Source: Ichthyophonus hoferi
Lineage: Eukaryota > Opisthokonta > Ichthyosporea > Ichthyophonida > Ichthyophonidae
Assembly (NCBI GenBank): GCA_002751075.1
Contig: NAOQ01000864.1
Coordinates: 6,551-21,840 of the forward strand
Length of the DNA: 15,290 bases
Direction: 5' to 3'
Shown here: positions 1 through 8,307 of the stretch, one piece after another
Numbering within the stretch: the stretch's first letter is position 1
How the letters are laid out: the number at the start of each line of letters is the position of its first letter
Program-made: the position numbers and the translations under genes
The notes under the pieces: model-generated
What the model saw: only the letters and a program-made list of their open reading frames with translations
Told to the model about the DNA's origin: nothing
Databases searched by the model: none

Positions 1-772
1 AAATTAGACATTACAATAACCATGTATATCATATATAATTAAGTGCAAAGTGTTTTTGCATATCATTTATGAGAACTTCGTATTTTGCCACAAGTACCAA
101 TTCATGTATGAGCGGAATAATCGGAAGCTTTATTATAGAGTTTTGCTTTCTTTCATACTCTGTTTTATCAGCGGGTGTTATCTCTTGGTTAACTTCCGTA
201 TCGCTATTCAGCAATCTAGTCAGGAACCAGTCCTAAATGTTCTTATCGACTAACACAATTCATGAAAGATAGCAGAGACCCCTTAGGAATGTAAACTTGT
301 ATCAGATACTATTATGTCCTTGTTTGGATGGTGTTAACTTATTTTCTCGGTAGTGTAATGGTGTTCATATCTTGAATACTATGACAAAAGAATCGATCTA
401 CTTATTATCTGGGTTTCGATTGAGTCTTCTTATTCATCCATGGCTAGCAATCTTGTAACACATTTTAAATATAAAAAAAATGCTAGCTGTGTTAACATAC
501 TCTACGGTTCTAAACACATTATATGATGAAAGACCACCAACCATCAAGTCGGCCCAGAAAATATAAAGTATAAATAAGCCAATCTATCAGCAGGTGCTTG
601 ATTAAAATAAAAAATAATTAACTCTTCCAAACAAAGATTAATCTGATCAAAATATACCCTAAGGCCACAAGAAAAATCAAGACAAGATGTTGGTTACATC
701 CTTAGGGATCTCACAAATATTCTAAACGTTATGGGTGTTACCAGTCTGGGAGGCGCACATCTTTCCCGTTAG
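1..772. other. AT-rich DNA with no supportable gene
   Basis: Open frames occur on both strands at 29-253, but neither starts with ATG and they overlap in opposite directions. No RNA gene or clear repeat was found. The 14-mer ACGGTTCTAAACAC at 504-517 recurs at 10324-10337. Confidence 0.3.
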
Positions 773-970
773 TCTGACTTCAAGAAGAGACAATATGTAC
801 ATTTAAATCCTAATGAGGATACAACAATCGCATACCATACAACAATTGACCTAATAACAGGTTTGTCTAAAGTAAAAGACAAGGACCTAACCTTACAATT
901 CAAAGCATCAGCAAGTCAGACACAGCCAGATCCAAATCTCAATAAGATATTATCTATCAAACCAATATAA
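773..970 (+). other. Open frame without a start codon; possible coding remnant
   Basis: A plus-strand frame of 65 codons (SDFKKRQYVHLNPNEDTT at its start) has no ATG. Its residue mix looks protein-like, but open frames of this length are expected several times in DNA this AT-rich. It could be an exon-sized relic just left of dispersed repeat copy 1. No family was recognised. Confidence 0.15.
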
Positions 971-1019
971 TAATGATTCAGATTGAGATTAATTATTGTA
1001 TGTCATAATATATTAGGTA

Positions 1020-1153
1020 TATAGTTTGATCCGTAGTCAGTATCACCGCATCACATCTATTTAGAATGATATAAATTAAGAACTGTGTGGTTGAGACGGA
1101 GCTTCCAGTTTTGGTTACACTATAGTCCGCCACCTGACATGTCTCATTGTCAT
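1020..1153 (+). repeat. Dispersed repeat, copy 1
   Basis: This copy shares an ordered series of blocks with 13221-13330 in the same orientation: ATAGTTTG, AATGATATAAATTA, TGTGTGGTTGAGACGGAGCT, AGTTTTGGTTTAC-like, AGTC, GACATG and CATTGTCA. By eye, identity is roughly 70-75 percent with a few gaps. No coding content or family was recognised. Confidence 0.6.
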
Positions 1154-1174
1154 ATACTTTATATTTTACTAGTC

Positions 1175-1211
1175 AAATGCTCAGTGTATAGTATATATAC
1201 ACTGAGCATTT
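1175..1211. repeat. Perfect 16-base inverted repeat (hairpin)
   Basis: The arm AAATGCTCAGTGTATA (1175-1190) pairs without mismatch with TATACACTGAGCATTT (1196-1211) across a five-base spacer. Both strands could form a stable stem-loop. It begins 22 bases after dispersed-repeat copy 1. No flanking gene on either side explains it as a terminator. Confidence 0.85.
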
Positions 1212-2040
1212 TCTTTTAAATGGATTGATCTAATGTGGCGACGAAAACTACATGGCGGTCTTGGTTAAAAGTTACCCTTCCGCAATCATGGGAACATATT
1301 ATACCAACCTTTGCTTTTAAAAAATATTAAAGGCATTATTGATTATATGTACTAATATATTAATATATATATATATATATATCTATACATCATTAATACT
1401 TATAGTACAGTTTATTTTATTATATTGCATTAAAAATATAAGTATAAAAATCAGTACATTATTTATGATTATTTAGTCCAATACTTTGCTACAGTTGACG
1501 ATTTTCCTTCTATACTTAACAAGATTTGATTCAAGAAATAAAATTAAATGTTGGACCAGATAAAATATACTAACTGTTCAAATTACACAGGTTATTATTA
1601 ATATTAATAATATTAATATTATTATGTATTATTATTAGTTCTATTAGTTTGCCTTTTTCTTAACTTATAAAACCAAAATAATAATGCAAAAAATATAGTC
1701 TATTAGTATTTTTTCATAAAGAAAATATTGAAGCATTAATAATTAGATATCAATTTTATTATTTTTTAACCAATATTGCTACTAAAAATAACTAATATAA
1801 AATATCTGCTGTTGATCATTTTAAAGATACAGATAAAAATGCATTGGCTTTTTTCTTGTGTCAAATTATATCAGTTACAGCGTTTAATATAAGAATGGTG
1901 TCAGGAACATGATGTCATATCTTAATAAAAATGCACACATAGATAAGCCAAACATTAATGAGTGCTATGTTTTAATTAAATTAAATTTGAAAATAGATTT
2001 GTCAACTTCTAGTTTAGCATCAATATATATATATATATAG
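1212..2040. other. Very AT-rich intergenic stretch with simple repeats
   Basis: The stretch holds an (AT)n tract at 1361-1382 and another at 2022-2039, plus ATT/AAT-rich text at 1590-1640. No coding or RNA feature is visible. Confidence 0.4.
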
Positions 2041-2099
2041 GGTATAAGAAACGGAATAGGACAAGGACTAGCCGCACGATAGGACGGGAACTGAAGACA

Positions 2100-2210
2100 C
2101 AGCATTGGCTGAAAGACATGAAAAGAAGCCAATAGGTATCACGTGCGAATTAATCTCAACAAATAAAATATATCATTGGCTCACATGTTTTATCATCATA
2201 GTATAAAACC
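2100..2210 (+). promoter_or_regulatory. Candidate promoter of the GHMP kinase gene: CCAAT boxes, E-box, TATA-like element
   Basis: Three CCAAT pentamers lie within 76 bases: ATTGG at 2104-2108, CCAAT at 2129-2133 and ATTGG at 2175-2179. The octamer CATTGGCT occurs twice (2103-2110 and 2174-2181). A palindromic CACGTG E-box sits at 2140-2145, and TATAAAA at 2202-2208, about 155 bases before the ATG. Order and spacing resemble a eukaryotic core plus proximal promoter. Because the DNA is AT-rich, the TATA call alone means little; the CCAAT cluster and CACGTG are the stronger parts. Confidence 0.4.
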
Positions 2211-2360
2211 TTATATGGAAGGAATGATCTGATTTAGAGATAGGACTGGTTATTTTATTGGGCCATAAATTGTTCTTTTTCGAGTTCATTCTCTTCAAAA
2301 AAAAATACAGAAATTATATCGTAAAAAAATATCATTAACATTAACCTTACCAACCTTACC

Positions 2361-3806
2361 ATGGAGTTTACTATTGAAAAGATTATATCATGTGGTGTAA
2401 CAGATACACTAATGGCTAAGGGAATGACCCTAGACATAGCAACTGAAAAGAGCAAGTTGTTTGTAAAGGCTTCTTCTCTTCTTTTTTCTGCTGGTGTGTC
2501 TGGCAAGAAACATGCCACCGCTATATGGACCCCGGGTAGAGTGGAGGTCATGGGTAAACACACAGACTATGCAGGAGGACGGTCTCTTCTTGCAGCTGTG
2601 TCGAGAGGGTTTGGAGTTGTCACAGTGGACCGTGAGGATAATCACATTCGCATTTTTACAACATTTTCTGATGGTTCCAAGCGGGAATGTGAGTTTGAAA
2701 TGGACCCAGAACTTGATCCTGCTATGTTTAGTAAGATAGGACAATCATGGGTAAATTATCCTGCTACTGCAGTGAGAAGGTTAGTTAGAAACTTTGGGAT
2801 TAACAAAGGAATTGATATTGCTATCGGTTGTGATATCCCTGATGCCTCTGGTATGAGCACATCTTCTGCTGTCATCTGTTACATGTTCATGGCTCTGGCT
2901 AAACGGAACAACCTATATGAGAATGATCTATTCAAGCGTTCTCTTCCTACCAAAGAAGAGCTTTATGCTTATTTAGGTTTCATAGAAAATGGTAGAAACT
3001 GTGGCGATAATCTCCCTGGTGATAGAGGGGTGGGTACGTTTGGTGGTAGTGAAGATCATACTGCGATTATGAGTTGCAAACCTAACAAGCTGAACATGTT
3101 TTCATATTGTCCTACACGCTTTGAAGGAGAATTTGAATTTGCTAAGGATGTCATTTTCGTTATTGCTTCTAGCGGTTGCATTGCTGAGAAAACAGGAGAT
3201 AAACTAGAAGATTACAACAATAGTTCATTCCAAGCGCGGGATGCATGTGTGGCTTTTAATGATGCAACGGGTAGCACGTGTGCAAATCTAGCCGAGGTTG
3301 TACAGCAGGTACGCAATGCATCTCCTAAAGACAGTGACATTATGGCTGCCATCATCTCTATTATTAATCCGCTTGACAACGGGTTAACCTATCCTAAAGA
3401 AGAGGGAGCCGTGAAGTATCCAAGGGGATCACTAGTGACCCGATTCGAACAGTTCTATATCGAATCAGAGCAACTAGTATCTCAAGTAGCAGCTGCCTTC
3501 CACGCAAAGAACTATAAACACTTGGGTGAATTAGTAGATAAATCACAACAACTAACCGATTCGCACCTAAAAAATTTGGTGCCCGCTACCCGTTTCCTCC
3601 CTAAGGCGGCCCGTGAATTAGGTGCTTTGGCAGCTTCAGCATTCGGTGCAGGTTTTGGTGGTAGTGTGTGGGCTTTGGTTACTGTGGAAACCGCAGTTGA
3701 ATTTACGAAAAAATGGGAAGAAGCTTATCTTAAGCAACATCCAGAGAATGCGGGTCGGGCCGTGTTTTTCGACATGGTACCCGGACCGGGTGCATTTTGT
3801 TTTTAA
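2361..3806 (+). CDS. GHMP-superfamily kinase, galactokinase-like (sugar 1-kinase)
   Basis: A single uninterrupted frame encodes 481 residues. Three GHMP motifs are visible in order. Motif 1 (residues 58-76) contains GRVEVMGKHTDY, where classical galactokinases have GRxNLIGEHxDY. Motif 2 is the glycine/serine-rich ATP loop DIPDASGMSTSSAVI (158-172). Motif 3 is FGAGFGG (428-434) near the C-terminus. GSEDH (229-233) places Asp232 at the galactokinase catalytic-base position. Length is somewhat above the usual 390-450. The fold predicts ATP-dependent phosphorylation of a sugar at C1 in the cytosol. The Glu that contacts galactose O6 in classical enzymes is Lys66 here, and the usual Asn is Glu62, so the substrate may not be galactose. 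The ATG lies in a good context (CTTACCATGG), and the conserved domain begins about 55 residues in, so this start is reasonable. There are no introns, unlike the neighbours. From memory, the GKHTDYAGGRSL style is commoner in bacterial GHMP kinases; transfer is an inference. Confidence 0.9.
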   Translation: MEFTIEKIISCGVTDTLMAKGMTLDIATEKSKLFVKASSLLFSAGVSGKKHATAIWTPGRVEVMGKHTDYAGGRSLLAAVSRGFGVVTVDREDNHIRIFTTFSDGSKRECEFEMDPELDPAMFSKIGQSWVNYPATAVRRLVRNFGINKGIDIAIGCDIPDASGMSTSSAVICYMFMALAKRNNLYENDLFKRSLPTKEELYAYLGFIENGRNCGDNLPGDRGVGTFGGSEDHTAIMSCKPNKLNMFSYCPTRFEGEFEFAKDVIFVIASSGCIAEKTGDKLEDYNNSSFQARDACVAFNDATGSTCANLAEVVQQVRNASPKDSDIMAAIISIINPLDNGLTYPKEEGAVKYPRGSLVTRFEQFYIESEQLVSQVAAAFHAKNYKHLGELVDKSQQLTDSHLKNLVPATRFLPKAARELGALAASAFGAGFGGSVWALVTVETAVEFTKKWEEAYLKQHPENAGRAVFFDMVPGPGAFCF

Positions 3807-4040
3807 AAACTAAAACATGAATTTAAGTGGGTGAGAGAAGAGGTTAAGCTATGTATAAGTAGTATGTATGTATTTTATACAGAATACCTGAATGTATGCA
3901 CCCTCATCAATATAGATATAATATACGAGCTTGGCTTTAAGATGTAAGATGCTTCTATAATTGGATAATTAAAGACTCAAGAGCAGTGCCTCTGCCAATG
4001 AGAATGGATTTCTACACATTCTATATATATATAACCACTT
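3807..4040 (+). other. 3' untranslated and intergenic DNA after the kinase gene
   Basis: There is no coding signal here. An ATTAAA at 3968-3973 is the nearest candidate poly(A) signal for the kinase transcript. A canonical AATAAA follows at 4072-4077, inside the duplicated copy of the neighbouring gene's last exon. The kinase and p24 genes converge, with 423 bases between their stop codons. Confidence 0.35.
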
Positions 4041-4167
4041 AATTTTTTTAATAGACCAGTCCCATTACTCCAATAAACAAACTTTCTTTCAAAGGTTAAA
4101 ACGAGCTTCTTTGATTGGGAAAATATATATATACGTATCTCTAGGTGTCCCAGTTGCTTAATATTTC
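4041..4167 (-). pseudogene. Decayed tandem copy of the p24 gene's last exon and 3' end
   Basis: This block repeats the segment at about 4170-4293 at an offset of 133 bases. Both carry the identical 19-mer beginning ATAGACCAGTCCC (4051-4069 and 4184-4202). On the minus strand the copy reads CAACTGGGACACCTAGAG, then CAATCAAAGAAGCTCGTTTT. These match CAAATGAGACACCTGAAG and CAATCGAAGAAGCTTGTTTA of the real exon, which encode QMRHLK and QSKKLV. An AT expansion splits the copy, and one extra T alters the frame at the stop. The copy lies downstream of the intact exon, so it probably sits in the 3' untranslated region or beyond it. Confidence 0.8.
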
Positions 4168-4210
4168 AATTTTTTTAAATTTAATAGACCAGTCCCATTA
4201 CTTATATGAT

Positions 4211-4221
4211 TTTATTTTATT
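4211..4221 (-). promoter_or_regulatory. Overlapping poly(A) signals of the p24 gene
   Basis: On the minus strand two overlapping AATAAA hexamers (4221-4216 and 4216-4211) begin 9 bases after the TAA stop at 4230-4232. If they are used, the 3' untranslated region is only some 30-40 bases long and ends before the duplicated exon copy. Confidence 0.45.
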
Positions 4222-4229
4222 TTAAAAGT

Positions 4230-7228
4230 TTAAACAAGCTTCTTCGATTGGAAGAATGTCTTCAGGTGTCTCATTTGCCACAGACCACAAACTGTATTTG
4301 TGTATATGTGTATGTATGTGTATACGAAAGTAAGTCATAACATTAGTTTAGTATCACAAAGATTTGTGTAAGATAAAAGAAGGGGAAAAAAGGAACATAA
4401 CAGAACATAGTACTAGTATATACATCATTATATTATATTATATCAAACAATACTATATTGTACAGGTGTAGAAATACCCATATATATATATAGGTATAAT
4501 ATAATACAATACAATATAATAAAACATAGTATAATAAAGTTTAATAAAATATAAAACAATATAATAAAATAGAATGGAATAGAATAATACATAATAAAAC
4601 AGAGCATAATTACACAATTATATATATAATAATATGATTGGATTGTCCCGTTTTAAAACCCCCTAATAATAGGTGTATACATACCCACTAAAATGGTTAT
4701 TTGTACAATCGACCAATAGATTACTCGTGTGTTTATACTTTGGCTTGTAGCTCGGAATCGCATTTCTCTAACCTATAGGTAAGTAGGTGGGTACGTATGA
4801 TAGTAAGTATGAAAGTGAAGCGAGTAGAGATAGAAAAGAAAAAAAGGAAAACAAAGGAAAAAGAGTATATTAGTGAATTATACAGGTTAACATATATTAC
4901 ATCATATCATACTATAGCACAGTATACCACATCACATCACACCATATCGTACTATATCATACCATACCATGCTACATCATATAATAGGAAATATATACTC
5001 TATATACATATATACATACTCCCTATAGCTGATTATATCCTTACATTAAAATCTAATATCATATACCCAATATACCCAATATATATATATGTATACCCAA
5101 TTATATCCTAATATTAAAGATAACCTACCAATCATACCCCATAACCTACCCGGCTAAATTCTTGTTCTTTTCTGACTTGCTTAATTTGATCCAATACTTG
5201 ACGTATTCTTAATTGCAAATCATCCAGCTTATCATTTCTTCTAATCTCATCGTAATCATTGGTTCCTTCTCCCATGGCAATGTCCAAGTGGATACGCTAT
5301 TGGTGTTTATTAATTAGTCTTAATTAGTATTAACTCTATACATATCATATGTATAATAGTATAAGATTATAGTATTATAACAGCATACTAAAATAATAGT
5401 ATAGTAGCATAATAGGAAAATCGCGTAACAGTATAATAGTATAATAATGTAAGAGTGTAATTGTATAGTAGTATAGTAGTAAGATAGTATAATAGTATGG
5501 TAGTTTTAGAGTATAATAGTATCATAGTAAGCATGGTAAACACACGCATGCATACATGCACATATATACATATAGTTACTATACATATCTACATACCAAA
5601 CCATGCAGCATCTGTGCCTACACTTATTGTGTTCCCCAAGTACTAATGTACTAGTATAATAGTATAATTGTATAATAGTATAATAGTATAACAGTACAAT
5701 AGTGTAGTGGTAACTTCATACACACGTATATATACATAGCAACCATATACATATATACATAAACACATACCAAATTCTCATTACCAAACCAAGCCGCATC
5801 TGTCCCTATACATATCCTATGTTCACCGGGTACAATCGAGGTAAAGGCAAACCTGCCAGGGGAATCCCTGTATACTTTATTCATTATCTCTTCCTCATCT
5901 GGGTTCTATATAGGTATGTATGATAGCATGTACATATATAGGTTAGTACGTATGTACATGTATACTTAAATTGGCTTACATATATATATAAACAAGTCAA
6001 TGCCCATATCCCTATAAATTTAAGACAACGCATTAAAACAGACCATACCTTTAAAGTAGCCCAAATTAATACATATATAAATAAGCCAGTACGATTACTC
6101 TTATAAAATTTAAATAATTAAATCATATCATATCTTTACTGTAACTTGGATTTTTATCCTCTGTTATTTGTAATATAATATAATAGAATATAATATAATA
6201 TAATGCAATATACTACAATAGAATATAATAGAATATAATATATATAATATAATATAATATAATATAATATAATATAATATAATATAATGTAATGTAATAC
6301 AATAAGATAAAATACAATACAATATAATATAATATAATATAATATAATATAATATAATATAGTATATTATATTAAAGTATATTATACCAGAATATCATTA
6401 ATCATACCATACCTTTACAATTACATGCATTCCTATCTTCTCATCTCTGTAATATTCCGTTTTATCTTTATCATATACCTCTAATATATATTTACCTGCA
6501 CCCATCCTAGATTAGTGATAGTGTTACATGTGTGTATTCTGATATAGTATAATACAATATAATATATTGGTATATATATATATTATTTACATTTAAGCTA
6601 TCTTTGTTTGCATGTATTTTTCATATAGTATACTAAAGCATACATATACGGCTTTATCACTATACAAATATTCCTACACTCTCTTTGTCTCTCTTTCCTC
6701 TCCTGCCTCCATCATCCTACACAGACATATAAACCCAAGCACACACATATATATAACAGCCTTAAACTACAAACATTATTGCATATAATGATATACAACA
6801 ATACACACAATAAAACTAGGAATACAGAAACGTACAGGCAATAAAGAGGATATATATATATATACATTTACTAAAAACACATGCAAACGTATAGTAGGTT
6901 CGTTATTTAAAAACATTTGCTATAAATATTTGATAATATATATATATATATATATATACTCCTGCACTGACTACCTACAACCACTAGTAGTATCAACGTT
7001 AGTGTTCCAACACATACTTATACTTATGCATACATACCCCCATACACACATAAAAATATACACATCCTCATGCAAATCTCCACCACACACACACCTACCT
7101 ACAACCACCGTATCATCAGGAACCTCTTCAACAAAACACTTTACATCACCTTGACGTACGTCAAAAAACAAACCACGGACTTGGTTGCCAGCCAGAAGGC
7201 CAATAAGGAAAATCAATCTCTCTATCAT
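4230..7228 (-). CDS. p24/TMED cargo receptor, alpha subfamily (TMED4/TMED9/Erp-like), six exons
   Basis: The coding sequence joins minus-strand exons 7228-7099, 6495-6413, 5905-5771, 5296-5150, 4772-4685 and 4291-4230. They total 645 bases (214 residues plus stop) with phases matching at all five junctions. The protein is a type I membrane protein cycling between ER and Golgi in COPI/COPII vesicles. It has a signal peptide (1-18), then a GOLD domain beginning GLFFDVRQGDVKCFVEEVPD, with Cys31 and Cys103 placed for the conserved disulfide. The coiled coil spans about 136-165 (KLDDLQLRIRQVLDQIKQV). A membrane span at 182-201 (IYWSIVQITILVVCGLWQM) leads to the tail RHLKTFFQSKKLV, with the FF COPII signal and the KKxx COPI dilysine signal. 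Order, length and the KKLV end match animal TMED4/9. Donors are GTAGGT or GTATGK; acceptors end in CAG or TAG. Introns hold microsatellites and one pseudo-exon. Confidence 0.93.
4492..4625. repeat. Degenerate ATAAT/ATAAA satellite in p24 intron 5
   Basis: Intron 5 (4292-4684) is largely an imperfect run of ATAAT, ACAAT and ATAAA units, flanked by the near-palindrome TACCCATATATATATATAGGTA at 4476-4497. No coding signal is visible. Confidence 0.7.
4894..4985. repeat. Degenerate CATAT/CATAC/CATCA pentamer satellite in p24 intron 4
   Basis: Intron 4 (4773-5149) contains diverged pentamers such as CATAT, CATAC and CACAT on the plus strand. They keep a five-base period but share no long perfect stretch, which suggests an old array. 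Confidence 0.65.
5336..5535. repeat. ATAGTATAAT satellite in p24 intron 3
   Basis: Units of ATAGT and ATAAT alternate through the distal part of intron 3 (5297-5770). A second, shorter run lies at 5652-5703, on the far side of the pseudo-exon. The two runs look like the flanks of one duplicated segment. Confidence 0.7.
5592..5645 (-). pseudogene. Decayed tandem copy of the 3' half of p24 exon 3 (pseudo-exon)
   Basis: The plus-strand text ACCAAACCATGCAGCATCTG at 5595 aligns with ACCAAACCAAGCCGCATCTG at 5783, the end of exon 3, an offset of 188 bases. On the coding strand the copy retains GAACA, ACAGATGC and TGGTTTGGTATG, matching the codons for the GEHRICIGTDAAWFG part of the GOLD domain. It ends directly at a donor-like GTATGT. 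A net loss of two bases shifts the frame inside the copy. It therefore cannot replace exon 3, and inclusion as a cassette would bring an early stop. Flanking intron text is also duplicated. Confidence 0.8.
6167..6375. repeat. (TATAA)n satellite in p24 intron 2
   Basis: Intron 2 (5906-6412) holds about 200 bases of AATAT pentamers. Long perfect runs lie near 6243-6290 and 6323-6360, broken by AGAAT, ACAAT and GTAAT variants. The array begins about 35 bases after the exon 2 donor in gene orientation. Confidence 0.85.
6930..6958. repeat. (AT)n tract in p24 intron 1
   Basis: A nearly pure AT dinucleotide tract lies in intron 1 (6496-7098). The rest of that intron has CA/TG-rich stretches near the donor and a pyrimidine-rich stretch at 6671-6720 on the plus strand. 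I see no further exon there; the protein alignment is continuous without one. Confidence 0.75.
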
Positions 7229-7734
7229 TCTTCTCTTTTCTTCCTCTATTTCTGTTTATTTTACAATTTTCCTATTATTTTCTTATGTTTTTCCTAATCA
7301 TTATCGTTTTATTGGTAATTAAAAATATGTGAATTTTTCATTTTTCTCATTTATAATTAATCTTATTTGGTTATTATTGATAAATAGAGGCCCAATCATA
7401 AGCCGCAAATACAATTAATATGCTGCCCAGTAGAATATAACATACTACAATTATAACTAAATAAGACTGAAATACGGAATATTGAGGGCTTGTATATTTT
7501 ACTACGAGTTCCCTCAAGTGCGTATTTTTTTGGTAGAAATTTCCGTCACTAGATATAACTATTGTTGAAACATGTGTAATGCATTATACTGATTCCATAT
7601 TTGTTTATTTGTATGAAAATCTGTTGTGACCAAAAAGCTCAATACACTTTTACAGCTTATTCCTCTATGTTTCCAGACCGTTAACTCAGAATAAAAATGT
7701 AGTTCAATAAGACCCTTGCCACGCTTTTACTTAA
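7229..7734. other. Upstream region of the p24 gene; no coding signal
   Basis: This gap holds the presumed 5' leader and promoter of the minus-strand p24 gene. A CCAAT pentamer occurs at 7392-7396 on the plus strand, within GGCCCAATCATAAG. No tRNA-like or other RNA gene was recognised. The right end (7675-7707) carries one copy of a diverged dispersed repeat. Confidence 0.3.
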
Positions 7735-7842
7735 AGTTACCACTCTCCTCTCCCTGTTGCAAAATCCACTTTAGCACAGTCTTCCCCGTTGGTTGTTATC
7801 TCTCCAGATACCCAACTAGAACAAGAGCACATTGCTTAGTCA

Positions 7843-8307
7843 CCCGTTAGTCCAGCATTTTTAGACATTGCCAGGGCCACCTTATCGTTCCAACAGGTTA
7901 TTACAGTCGCAAATACAGCGTTGGACCTTACAGAGCCCCATAAAAATCCTCTTCCAACTTCATTCACTGCACCAATTACAGTAATGGCTTGCCTGTCTAC
8001 CTACAATACCGCCCTCACGTCTCTCCAACAGCAAACAGCCCGAAGGAATGCCCAAGCCATGCAGTTCTTGACAGAGTCACGGCAACAATTGGCGCGATCC
8101 ATTGCCATGCTTAAAAACGTTTTGAACAGTCTAATTCCGATTTTAGTGCACAACTGTACGAGTTCTCCTCCTCAACCTACAGCAACTAATGGACGTTTTG
8201 AGGAGTTCTCCGCCAAAGCCACGGCAACAATAAACAAATTAGATGAGATGGTCAGGGCCTTCATCCTGCTCATACATATTATTATACTAGCAAACCTTGT
8301 ATTATAA
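7843..8307 (+). CDS. Unidentified ORF or coding remnant (154 codons open)
   Basis: A plus-strand frame stays open for 154 codons, with its first in-frame ATG at 7984 (107 residues from there). Base composition is clearly GC-richer than the surroundings and codon use looks protein-like. The same frame continues coding-like upstream to about 7735 with one in-frame interruption. The sequence is Ala/Thr/Gln-rich and probably helical in TALTSLQQQTARRNAQAMQF and the following 25 residues. A Pro/Thr-rich linker and a second helix (KATATINKLDEMVRAF) follow, then a hydrophobic tail (ILLIHIIILANLVL). I do not recognise the family. It may be a last exon, a decayed host gene or the first ORF of a mobile element. 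An open frame this long is unlikely by chance at this AT content. Confidence 0.4.
   Translation, partial: PVSPAFLDIARATLSFQQVITVANTALDLTEPHKNPLPTSFTAPITVMACLSTYNTALTSLQQQTARRNAQAMQFLTESRQQLARSIAMLKNVLNSLIPILVHNCTSSPPQPTATNGRFEEFSAKATATINKLDEMVRAFILLIHIIILANLVL

Noticed and set aside
29-253. Overlapping open frames on both strands near the left edge
   Set aside because: Neither begins with ATG, they contradict each other in orientation, and neither resembles a known family. Their length is ordinary for AT-rich DNA.
2255-2744. Open frames opposite and within the start of the kinase gene
   Set aside because: They are shadows of the kinase coding sequence in other frames.
4797-5111. 104-codon plus-strand frame rich in Tyr, Ile and His
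   Set aside because: It reads through the microsatellite of p24 intron 4 on the wrong strand and includes no family-like sequence.
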